A DNA stretch of 64,000 bases, from positions 1 to 64,000 of the forward strand of contig BDTR01000039.1 in the NCBI GenBank assembly GCA_002897775.1, in the 5' to 3' direction. This DNA is from a bacterium BMS3Bbin08 (GTDB lineage Bacteria > Nitrospirota > Thermodesulfovibrionia > UBA6902 > BMS3Bbin08). The notes under the pieces were generated by a model. It was not told the DNA's origin. It saw only the letters and a program-made list of their open reading frames with translations, and did not search any database. A program made the position numbers and the translations under genes. Positions 49,609 through 57,797 of the stretch are shown here, one piece after another; position 1 is the stretch's first letter, and every line of letters begins with the position of its first letter.

Positions 49609-50580
49609 ATGGAAGAAAAAGATTTTATAGAACAGGCCAGAAAAGTTCTGAAAATTGAGGCTGACGCGGTAAGCGCGCTTATTGACAGGGTTGACCAAAA
49701 CCTTGTTAAAGCGATAGATATTATTTATTCATGCACCGGCAGAACTGTTGTTACGGGCATGGGAAAATCAGGGATCATCGGCAAAAAGATAGCCGCGACC
49801 CTTGCTTCCACAGGTACCCCGGCTTTATTCCTGAACCCAGCGGAAGGCGGTCACGGCGACGTAGGTATGGTCACCAGGCACGATGTTGTGATAGCGCTCT
49901 CAAACAGCGGGGAGACAGATGAGATCATAAGAATACTGTCTGTTTTAAAAAGGCTTGATATTAAACTGATCGCCATGACAGGCAGCACGGGCTCGACACT
50001 TGCGAAGGCGTCGGATGTGGTACTGGACGTCTCTGTCAGGGAAGAGGCATGTCCAATGGGGCTTGCGCCTACAGCATCAACAACAGCAGCGCTTGCAATG
50101 GGTGACGCGCTGGCGGTCACGCTTTTAAACAAGAGGGGCTTTAAACAGGAAGATTTTGCTTTTTTTCATCCGGGAGGCAATCTGGGCCGCAGACTTTTGC
50201 TTACCGTGGGAGAGGTAATGCATACCGGGGATTCCATTCCAACTGTGAACATGGAAACGCTTATGAAAGACGCGATAATGGAGATCTCTTCTAAAAGATT
50301 GGGCATGACAGCTGTCCTGGCCGCGGATTCCCGCGTGCAGGGGATCATTACCGACGGAGACCTGCGCAGGGGGCTTGAGAAGTGGGGGCACGAGCTGTTC
50401 TCCCTTAAGGCAGGGGAGGTCATGACTCATAAACCCAGGACAGTGTCCAGGGACACGCTCGCGGCAAAGGCCATGTCAATAATGGAAAAATATTCTATTA
50501 CATCGCTTGTTGTCCTTGGGTCTGACGATAAGGCAGAGGGCGTTGTTCACCTGCATGACCTGCTGAAGGCCGGAGTATAA
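49609..50580 (+). CDS. kdsD: Arabinose-5-phosphate isomerase (SIS plus CBS domains)
   Basis: VVTGMGKSGIIGKKIAATLASTGTPALFLNPAEGGHGDVGMV. Confidence 0.95.
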   Translation: MEEKDFIEQARKVLKIEADAVSALIDRVDQNLVKAIDIIYSCTGRTVVTGMGKSGIIGKKIAATLASTGTPALFLNPAEGGHGDVGMVTRHDVVIALSNSGETDEIIRILSVLKRLDIKLIAMTGSTGSTLAKASDVVLDVSVREEACPMGLAPTASTTAALAMGDALAVTLLNKRGFKQEDFAFFHPGGNLGRRLLLTVGEVMHTGDSIPTVNMETLMKDAIMEISSKRLGMTAVLAADSRVQGIITDGDLRRGLEKWGHELFSLKAGEVMTHKPRTVSRDTLAAKAMSIMEKYSITSLVVLGSDDKAEGVVHLHDLLKAGV

Positions 50581-50606
50581 AGGAATAAAGTATAAAAAAT
50601 AAGATC

Positions 50607-51134
50607 ATGGATAAAAAGATCATAGAAAAGGCAAAAAAGATCAAACTGGTAATATTTGACGTGGACGGCGTGCTCACGGACGGCAGTATCATTCTCGATA
50701 AAAACGGCAATGAACTTAAAAGGTTTAATGTCAGGGACGGCCATGGTATAAAGGCGCTTCAAAAAGCGGGCATAAAGGTCGCGCTCATAACTGGAAGGGA
50801 ATCCCCGGTTGTGAAAGTCAGGGCCGAGGAGCTCGGTATCGAAGAGGTCCATCAGAAAATATTCAAAAAATCGTCTGTATATGAGACACTGCTTGAGAAA
50901 TATAAACTAACGAATGAAGAAGTGGCTTTTATGGGTGATGATATTGTTGACGCGGAACTTCTCAAAAGAGTGGGTCTGCCTGCTGTGCCTGCTGACGCCG
51001 ATGAAGGGGCCAGGAAGCTTGCTTTGTTTGTTTCCACAAAAGCCGGCGGCAGGGGAGCAGTAAGGGAATTTGTCGAATTAATACTGAAATCATCAGGACT
51101 CTGGGACAGCGTATCCGGGGAAACGCTTGGTTAA
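50607..51134 (+). CDS. kdsC: 3-deoxy-manno-octulosonate-8-phosphatase
   Basis: KLVIFDVDGVLTDGSI...FNVRDGHGIKALQKAGIKVALITGRES. Confidence 0.95.
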   Translation: MDKKIIEKAKKIKLVIFDVDGVLTDGSIILDKNGNELKRFNVRDGHGIKALQKAGIKVALITGRESPVVKVRAEELGIEEVHQKIFKKSSVYETLLEKYKLTNEEVAFMGDDIVDAELLKRVGLPAVPADADEGARKLALFVSTKAGGRGAVREFVELILKSSGLWDSVSGETLG

Positions 51135-51660
51135 TATACCAACAATAATTACATTCAGCAGGATACTCCTCATCCCCATTTTTATTCTTGTAGTAGGTAC
51201 AAGACCTTTACTGGGAACTTTTGTGTTTGCCGTAGCGTCGATCACAGACCTTCTTGACGGGTATGTCGCCAGAAGGTCAAAACAGGTCACAAAACTGGGT
51301 ATACTCCTTGACCCGGTGGCTGATAAACTGCTGGTCATATCCGCCCTTGTCATATTTGTTGATATGGAAGTGGTTCCCGCGTGGATCGCCATTGTAATAA
51401 TCGTAAGGGAGTTCCTTGTTACGGGCCTCAGGATCGCCGCGCTTTCAAAGGATATTGTGATACCCGCTGAAATGGGCGGGAAAATAAAGACCACATTTCA
51501 GCTTACATCAATTTTTATTCTCCTTATCGACCTGTCACCCAGCATAAATTTTGATTTTTTATATGACCTTGGAATAGTAACGCTGTGGATCGCGATGTTC
51601 ATCGGCATTGCTTCAGGCGTTCAATATCTTGTCCAGTTCTGGAGACGGCTTTCGTTATGA
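51127..51660 (+). CDS. pgsA: CDP-diacylglycerol-glycerol-3-phosphate 3-phosphatidyltransferase (TTG start)
   Basis: NIPTIITFSRILLIP...ASITDLLDGYVARRSKQVTKLGILLDPVADK. Confidence 0.95.
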   Translation: MVNIPTIITFSRILLIPIFILVVGTRPLLGTFVFAVASITDLLDGYVARRSKQVTKLGILLDPVADKLLVISALVIFVDMEVVPAWIAIVIIVREFLVTGLRIAALSKDIVIPAEMGGKIKTTFQLTSIFILLIDLSPSINFDFLYDLGIVTLWIAMFIGIASGVQYLVQFWRRLSL

Positions 51661-52259
51661 ACGACATCCTGTTATATCTTCTGATACCAACAGCTTACAT
51701 TATGGGTTCTGTCCCGTTCGGTGTTCTGGTCGCGAAGGCAAAGGGCATTGATCTGCAAAAGACAGGCAGCAGGAATATTGGCGCGACAAACGTGATGAGG
51801 ACCGTCGGGAAGTGGCCGGCCCTGCTGACATTGCTTGGGGATTCTTTAAAGGGAGCGGCGGCAGTAATGCTGTGCCGCGTCATAACAGGCGGCGAGCTAT
51901 GGGAAAGCATTACCGGCATTGCCGTTGTTCTGGGCCACATGTACCCGGTATTCCTTGGATTCAGGGGAGGGAAGGGGGTGGCCACGGGTCTGGGCGTGCT
52001 GGCCGTTTACAGCCCTGTATCAGCGCTTATTCTGGTAGCTGTCTGGATATTCACGTTTTTTCTTAAAAAGTATTCTTCCCTTGCCGCTTTAGCGGCTTTT
52101 GCATCGCTTCCGGTGGTATTTGTACTTTCCGGAGCCTCCGTCCAAAAAATATTTTTTGCCATAGCGCTTGCTTTTCTGATAATCTTAAAGCATAGGGAAA
52201 ACATAGAAAGACTAATTAAGGGAACTGAGCCTAAGATCGGTACTTCGACAGGTAACTGA
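51657..52259 (+). CDS. plsY: Glycerol-3-phosphate acyltransferase PlsY
   Basis: AYIMGSVPFGVLVAKAKGIDLQKTGSRNIGATNVMRTVGK; ATGA overlap with pgsA. Confidence 0.95.
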   Translation: MNDILLYLLIPTAYIMGSVPFGVLVAKAKGIDLQKTGSRNIGATNVMRTVGKWPALLTLLGDSLKGAAAVMLCRVITGGELWESITGIAVVLGHMYPVFLGFRGGKGVATGLGVLAVYSPVSALILVAVWIFTFFLKKYSSLAALAAFASLPVVFVLSGASVQKIFFAIALAFLIILKHRENIERLIKGTEPKIGTSTGN

Positions 52260-52267
52260 CCGAACAG

Positions 52268-54064
52268 GTGAAAGGAAGAATACTGGTTTTGGACAAAAAA
52301 CTGATCCTCCTGGCAATTCTTGTTACGTGCATTCTGATGTCTGCGCCTTTAATAGCTGTACAGGCTGAAGAAGCCGCTGTTCCGTCCGGGGACGTAGAGC
52401 GGACAGGACTGCGCGAAGATATTGACGGGCTGCTTGAGCGCAGGGCAGAGCTCGGTCTTAAAAACCTGGAGCCACAGTCTGTTTTTTTAATAAAAAAGGG
52501 GGAACAGGCGTATAAGCAAAAAAGAGAAAAAGAAGCAATAAAACTTTTCGAGCAGGCCAGAGAATTGTCACCGGACCTGCCGCTGTCCTATCTTTATCTC
52601 GCAAAGGCGCATTTTTCTTTATCCCCTAAAAAGTTGTATAAGGCGTCAGGCTATCTCCTGGGCGCCTGGAGGGCGTTGCTGAATAATTTCTGGTGGTCGT
52701 TCCAGACCGCGGGTATGTTCATCCTCAGTCTGTTCATATCCCTTCATGTGTCGGTTATTATATTTCTGGTCGTTTTAATGACGTCCAAATTAAGCCTGTA
52801 TGTCCATGACATCATTGAAGACAAGAGAAAGATCCTTCTCCTGATTGCCCCTGTCCTCTTCGCGCTGTTCGGGCCGATCTTTGGCGTGATCGGCTTTATA
52901 CTGCCGTTCTGGGTTTATCTGAAAGAAAAAGAGAAAATTGTTCTTTATTCCGCCGTGGGGATATCGTTCATTATTATATTAATGTTTCCGGTTTTTTCGT
53001 CTTTCACCGGCGCTTCGCAGGACAGGACGCTGCGCAGTGTAATTAAAATAAATGAGGGTATATTTACCGGTGAGTCACAGGAGATCTCCACAACCAGGGA
53101 CGATTATGAAGCGCTTTTTTCACGGGCCCTGGAACTTAAAAGGAGAGGCCGCTACGATGAGGCGATAAGTATTTACAACGAACTTCTCAAAATAAAAAGT
53201 GACGCGAGGGTATATAACAACCTTGCCAACTGCTATGTGGGTCTTGGCCGGTACGATACGGCGTCGGGATACTACAACCAGGCTTTGGAATCGGCAGAGA
53301 TGGCTTCTGCAAGTTATAACCTCAGCCAGCTGTACAGAGAAGTCTTTGATTTCAGTGATGCCGAGGAATACTATGACAGAGCCGTAAGGGCGGATGCCCG
53401 GAAAGTAGCCCTTTACAGCTCAATAAAAGGTATGTCTGTCAATCGATTTGTAATGGACGAGACACTGGAAAACAGGGAATTGTGGTCACTGGCCTTTAAA
53501 TGGTATCCATACTATTCATCTTCTGTGTCCCTGGGAAGAATGCAGTCGTTTACCGGAAGGGGAGCTTCAATTTTTTTACTTGTTATTCTAATGGCCGTCC
53601 TTCATGTTTATAAAAGCAAGGTTTCCCGCTGGGCGTATCGCTGCAGAAGATGCGGTGAGATATACTGCAGTGCCTGTGAGAAAAGGATATCGCATGAAGA
53701 TGTATGTCTAACGTGTTTCAAGACGCTTGTACAGGTAAGTGAACTGGGCCCAAAGGAGAGGGTGGAAAGGATCCTGGAGATACAGCATTACAGGGACGAC
53801 AAGAACCAGCGGCTGAAACTTTTAACAGCTATTCTGCCGGGCAGCGGCCATATATACTACGGCCGTACGGTTTACGGCTTTGTCACGCTCGCGGTATTCA
53901 TTTTTTTCCTCATGTCCACCGTGTTCTGGATATCTATGCCCTTACCTGCTTCAATGGAGCAGACAGCCTCTTTTTTCAGACTGGTATCAGCAGGAGGGCT
54001 GGTATTGACTTACGGCTTTGCTGTAATAAGAGTAATGAGGAGGGTCCCTAAAAAATGGCATTAG
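52268..54064 (+). CDS. TPR membrane protein with Cys-rich zinc-finger-like segment
   Basis: TPR-like repeats GRYDEAISIYNELLKIKSDARVYNNLANCYVGLGRYDTASGYYNQALE; CRRCGEIYCSACEKRISHEDVCLTCF; several TM. Confidence 0.85.
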   Translation: MKGRILVLDKKLILLAILVTCILMSAPLIAVQAEEAAVPSGDVERTGLREDIDGLLERRAELGLKNLEPQSVFLIKKGEQAYKQKREKEAIKLFEQARELSPDLPLSYLYLAKAHFSLSPKKLYKASGYLLGAWRALLNNFWWSFQTAGMFILSLFISLHVSVIIFLVVLMTSKLSLYVHDIIEDKRKILLLIAPVLFALFGPIFGVIGFILPFWVYLKEKEKIVLYSAVGISFIIILMFPVFSSFTGASQDRTLRSVIKINEGIFTGESQEISTTRDDYEALFSRALELKRRGRYDEAISIYNELLKIKSDARVYNNLANCYVGLGRYDTASGYYNQALESAEMASASYNLSQLYREVFDFSDAEEYYDRAVRADARKVALYSSIKGMSVNRFVMDETLENRELWSLAFKWYPYYSSSVSLGRMQSFTGRGASIFLLVILMAVLHVYKSKVSRWAYRCRRCGEIYCSACEKRISHEDVCLTCFKTLVQVSELGPKERVERILEIQHYRDDKNQRLKLLTAILPGSGHIYYGRTVYGFVTLAVFIFFLMSTVFWISMPLPASMEQTASFFRLVSAGGLVLTYGFAVIRVMRRVPKKWH

Positions 54065-55101
54065 AAGGAGTTCTACAGGAATTCGGACTGGCTGATATCC
54101 TCCAGCTCATATACTTTCAGAGGAAAGCCGGAATACTGAATATCAGGGGTAAGATCGATACCGTGGAACTGAGCTTTATAAACGGAAACATTTCGGGTCT
54201 GAGGTCGCAGAGGAGATCAGAGGCCAACCGGCTTGGGAAGATCCTTATCAAAAGAGGATTGATCAGTCAGAAAGACCTGGACACAGCCATAGAGATGGGC
54301 AAGACCGAAAGTGTAAAGGTCGGGAATATCTTTGTGAGGCATGGACTGGTTTCAAAAGACACCCTTATGGAGATCATCCAGGCACAGATAATAGAGACCA
54401 TTGTTCAGATCTTCACCTGGAAAGAAGGCAGATACGAATTTATTCCTCAGGAGATCCCTGTTGACAAGGAAATGCCCGTTTATCTTGATACCCAGCATCT
54501 GCTTATGGACGGTTTGAGGATAGTTGATGAGTGGTCCCTGGTCGAAGGCAAACTGGATCTGAACACTATTTACAGAAGGGTCACAGATCCTGAGCCGGGG
54601 AAACTGACTGACATAGAAAAAGAGGCGCTCAGCCTGATAGATGATGAGACCGACGTAAGCACAATAATCAATATCAGTTATTCCGGTGATTTTGAAACGT
54701 CCAAGGCCATAATATCTCTGGAGGAGAAGGGGATAATAGAACCTATCGTGGTCAAGCCTCTTGATGAAGGAACTGTCGGTGTGGAACGGAGGCTGGAATC
54801 CCCGTTTTATTTCGCGATACTTGGCGTAGTGCTGGTTGTTTTACTGTTCACTCTTAAAGGCAATTTTGACGCCTTCAAGGCACTGCAGAGAACAACATCG
54901 GGTTTTAACATGGAAAAAATAAAAACTGATATCGATATATATAACGCGGTCAATGGCCGGTATCCATCAAGCCTTGAAGCGGTTACAAAAGAGAATGATC
55001 CGTGGGGCAAGCCTTATATCTATGAAACAACTGACCGGGGTTTTAAACTTTTCAGTGCCGGGCCGGATGGAGTCGCGCAGACAAAAGATGATGTATACTG
55101 A
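54055..55101 (+). CDS. DUF4388/PATAN-type N-terminus, MshEN-like segment, TM, GspG-like C-terminus
   Basis: MALEGVLQEFGLADILQLIYFQRKAGILNI; RLGKILIKRGLISQKDLDTAI; C-term NGRYPSSLEAVTKENDPWGKPYIYE...LFSAGPDGVAQTKDDVY. Confidence 0.82.
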   Translation: MALEGVLQEFGLADILQLIYFQRKAGILNIRGKIDTVELSFINGNISGLRSQRRSEANRLGKILIKRGLISQKDLDTAIEMGKTESVKVGNIFVRHGLVSKDTLMEIIQAQIIETIVQIFTWKEGRYEFIPQEIPVDKEMPVYLDTQHLLMDGLRIVDEWSLVEGKLDLNTIYRRVTDPEPGKLTDIEKEALSLIDDETDVSTIINISYSGDFETSKAIISLEEKGIIEPIVVKPLDEGTVGVERRLESPFYFAILGVVLVVLLFTLKGNFDAFKALQRTTSGFNMEKIKTDIDIYNAVNGRYPSSLEAVTKENDPWGKPYIYETTDRGFKLFSAGPDGVAQTKDDVY

Positions 55102-55108
55102 TATAAAC

Positions 55109-55220
55109 AAGAAATAAGAAGTTGAAAATAAGAAATTTGAAATAAAAAAAAGGATCAAACAATAAGCAGGATAAAACTTATTACTTCCCATTTCCTGTTT
55201 CTCATTTCCCATTTGTTTTA
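55109..55220. repeat. Heptamer palindrome (AAGAAAT)n / (ATTTCCC)n
   Basis: AAGAAAT AAGAAGT TGAAAAT AAGAAAT TTGAAAT ... ATTTCCT GTTTCTC ATTTCCC ATTTGTT. Confidence 0.8.
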
Positions 55221-55225
55221 ATTTT

Positions 55226-56077
55226 ATGAAACGTGCGGTTGTTCTTTTAAGCGGCGGAATTGATTCTACTACCTCACTGGCTATTGCAAAGGCTGAGGGT
55301 TTTGGAATATACGCGATCAGTTTTGATTACGGTCAAAGACATAGTATAGAGTTGAGTTCGGCCAAACAGTGCGCCGCGTATTTTGACGTTAAAAAACATA
55401 TTGTCATAAGTTTTGACCTCAGGGAGATCGGAGGGTCCGCACTTACCTCTGATATAGAGGTGCCCAAGGTATCTTTGGGTAAGACCACGCATGATGAGAA
55501 AGAAGTTGAGAAGATAAGAAGTTGGGAAGATAAGAATTCTCAGCCTCTTAACCTCTCAGCCTCTCAGCTTCCGGAGGCGCAGCCTGACATTCCGGTCACT
55601 TATGTTCCCGCTCGTAACACCATATTTTTATCGTTCGCGCTGGCATTTGCCGAAAGTATTGGTTCTGAAAATATCTTCATTGGAGCCAATGCTGTTGATT
55701 ACAGCGGCTATCCTGACTGCAGGCCTGAATTTATAAAAGCATTTGAGAGCATGGCTAACCTTGCTACAAAAGCGTCTGTTGAAGGAAGAGCCAGGTTTTT
55801 GATCCATGCGCCTTTAATAACACTCACCAAGGCTGAGATAATAAAGAAAGGGGCTGAGCTGGGTGTTGATCATTCCCTGACATGGAGCTGTTATGATCCA
55901 CAGCCAGCAACAGAAGATGAGAAGATGAGAAGATGTGAAGATAAGCAGTCTCAACCTCCTAATTTCTTGGCTTCTGAACTTCTGAAGTATGTTCCATGCA
56001 TGCGTTGTGACAGCTGTATATTACGGGCCAGGGGCTTTAAAGAGGCGGGGATAACCGATCCGTTAATCTTAAAGTAG
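55226..56077 (+). CDS. queC: 7-cyano-7-deazaguanine synthase with two in-frame repeat-derived insertions
   Basis: [20 protein letters not shown]...[25 protein letters not shown]...[11 protein letters not shown]...[14 protein letters not shown]. Confidence 0.95.
   Translation: MKRAVVLLSGGIDSTTSLAIAKAEGFGIYAISFDYGQRHSIELSSAKQCAAYFDVKKHIVISFDLREIGGSALTSDIEVPKVSLGKTTHDEKEVEKIRSWEDKNSQPLNLSASQLPEAQPDIPVTYVPARNTIFLSFALAFAESIGSENIFIGANAVDYSGYPDCRPEFIKAFESMANLATKASVEGRARFLIHAPLITLTKAEIIKKGAELGVDHSLTWSCYDPQPATEDEKMRRCEDKQSQPPNFLASELLKYVPCMRCDSCILRARGFKEAGITDPLILK
55499..55573. repeat. Heptamer palindrome inside queC, insertion 1
   Basis: AGAAGTT GAGAAGA TAAGAAG TTGGGAA GATAAGA / ATTCTCA GCCTCTT AACCTCT CAGCCTC TCAGCTT. 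Confidence 0.85.
55911..55990. repeat. Octamer palindrome inside queC, insertion 2
   Basis: AAGATGAG AAGATGAG AAGATGTG AAGATAAG CAG TCTCAACC TCCTAATT TCTTGGCT TCTGAACT TCTGAAGT. Confidence 0.85.
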
Positions 56078-56142
56078 CAGATTAAATTAAGCTTGCAATA
56101 TCCTTAAAATATGTATTTTTTTTGCTCCAGGAGTTCTAGGTT

Positions 56143-57105
56143 ATGAAGACAGGACCTTTAATCAGGGACTTACTTTATTTTGCTCTTTTTGCTGTATTTT
56201 TTGGTTCTGTTGCCTTTGCCTCTGTTGATGCGGCTGATCTGAAAGTGCGGGAGCAGGTCAGCGTCAAAAAACCTGTCTATTCAGCGGGCCCGTGGAGAGG
56301 CAGGATAGTAGAGGCAGAGACCGGAAAACCGATCGAGGGAGCGCTGGTAGCCGCTGTGTGGTACAGGTCGTTCGATACTGGATTTACCCTGATAAAGGAC
56401 TTTCATGAAGCCAGGGAGGTTTTTACTGACAATAACGGTTATTTTGAAATACCTGCTTATACAGAGACAGGAGACAATAAGGACACCTGGCGCAGACCGC
56501 AGCAACCTGGGCCGGAAGGACCTATTGAGCTGGCTGTCAGAAGGCTTGTTATCACAGATCCGGATTTTATAATTTACAAACCAACCTATAATTCATATCC
56601 GCGGAGCGCTGAGATCATGATTTTTGCTTCAGCTGCTTCCATGGTCAAGTACAGGGAGTTTTACATGGGAACCATTAATAATGAGCTTGTGAGACTTCAG
56701 CGTCAGAAAACAAAGGACTTTCCAGAGGGGTTGGTTTACACCGGGAGAAAATGCTTTTCTGTAATGGCGGAATTACTTAAGAAAACCAATTTCAGGTTCG
56801 ATACGCTTTTTATCCCGATGAAAAATACGCTGGAAAAACTGGAAGAGCTGGAAATTCCTCTTGATTGCCCTGAAAGCGCGGAGCCTGTGCCCACGCGCAT
56901 GACCGGGGGTAAAAGATCGTTTGAGAGCCCTTTGAAAAAAGGCGGGTTTATAGTTATAGGGCTCTCCAGGGCGACAAGGGCAAGAGAGCGGGAAGCGGCC
57001 ATACCCATGGTGCCGGTGGAAGCAGGGCCGGACAAGCTGCCGCGTCTGCACAGGCTTATAGATGAAGAGAAAGAAAATATCAAGACTCAGGGAAAGATGG
57101 AATAG
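56143..57105 (+). CDS. Exported protein with carboxypeptidase-regulatory-like domain
   Basis: N-terminal hydrophobic signal; GRIVEAETGKPIEGALVAAVWY...TDNNGYFEIPAY. Confidence 0.75.
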   Translation: MKTGPLIRDLLYFALFAVFFGSVAFASVDAADLKVREQVSVKKPVYSAGPWRGRIVEAETGKPIEGALVAAVWYRSFDTGFTLIKDFHEAREVFTDNNGYFEIPAYTETGDNKDTWRRPQQPGPEGPIELAVRRLVITDPDFIIYKPTYNSYPRSAEIMIFASAASMVKYREFYMGTINNELVRLQRQKTKDFPEGLVYTGRKCFSVMAELLKKTNFRFDTLFIPMKNTLEKLEELEIPLDCPESAEPVPTRMTGGKRSFESPLKKGGFIVIGLSRATRAREREAAIPMVPVEAGPDKLPRLHRLIDEEKENIKTQGKME

Positions 57106-57712
57106 AGGATGTTTCCCCGCTCAATGTTTTAAAAATGGCAGATGTGCGGGCCTTTGCCCTGCTGATATCCGGGTTATTATCGATCAGAAAATCCGCGTGC
57201 TTTTTCTTCTCTGAGATCGGGCCCTGAGCGCGCATACGCTTGACCGCCTGTTCTTTTGACATCCCCTGTCGTTCAAGTCTGGCAAGCGCGGTTGCCCTGT
57301 CGCAGTGTACAACAATTATGCTGTCAAAAAGCTTTGTATAACCGGCTTCGAACAGCAACGGGACCTCAAAAACAATTACTGCCCCGCTGTCTTTTTTCAA
57401 GGTTGCCGTTTTAATTTTTTTTGCGGCCTTCATAACATCAGGATGAAGAATTTTTTCAACTGCCATTCTTTTTTGAGGGTCATTGAAAATGATCTCTGCA
57501 ATGCGTTTTTTATTGACCGACACCTTTGAGGCTTTTTTTATCAGGATATCCCGGCCGAGCAGGCGGGCGAGTTTTTTTATTATCGCCGGGTTTTTGAGGC
57601 TTTCGTGGACGAGCTTATCAGCGTTGATCGTATGAGCGCCTGATCTTTTGAAAAATCCAAGAACAGTTGTTTTGCCAGCGCCGAGACCGCCGGTAAGTCC
57701 GATAAATGGCAT
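57080..57712 (-). CDS. coaE: Dephospho-CoA kinase
   Basis: FIGLTGGLGAGKTTVLGFFKRSGAHTINADKLVHESL. Confidence 0.95.
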   Translation of the reverse strand: MPFIGLTGGLGAGKTTVLGFFKRSGAHTINADKLVHESLKNPAIIKKLARLLGRDILIKKASKVSVNKKRIAEIIFNDPQKRMAVEKILHPDVMKAAKKIKTATLKKDSGAVIVFEVPLLFEAGYTKLFDSIIVVHCDRATALARLERQGMSKEQAVKRMRAQGPISEKKKHADFLIDNNPDISRAKARTSAIFKTLSGETSSIPSFPES

Positions 57713-57797
57713 ATCAGGATTATAACAGATTCAGATATTTCTCCAGGGAAAACATAATACCTTGCCTGCGTAGAACTTTTGAGTTAATATAAATTTT

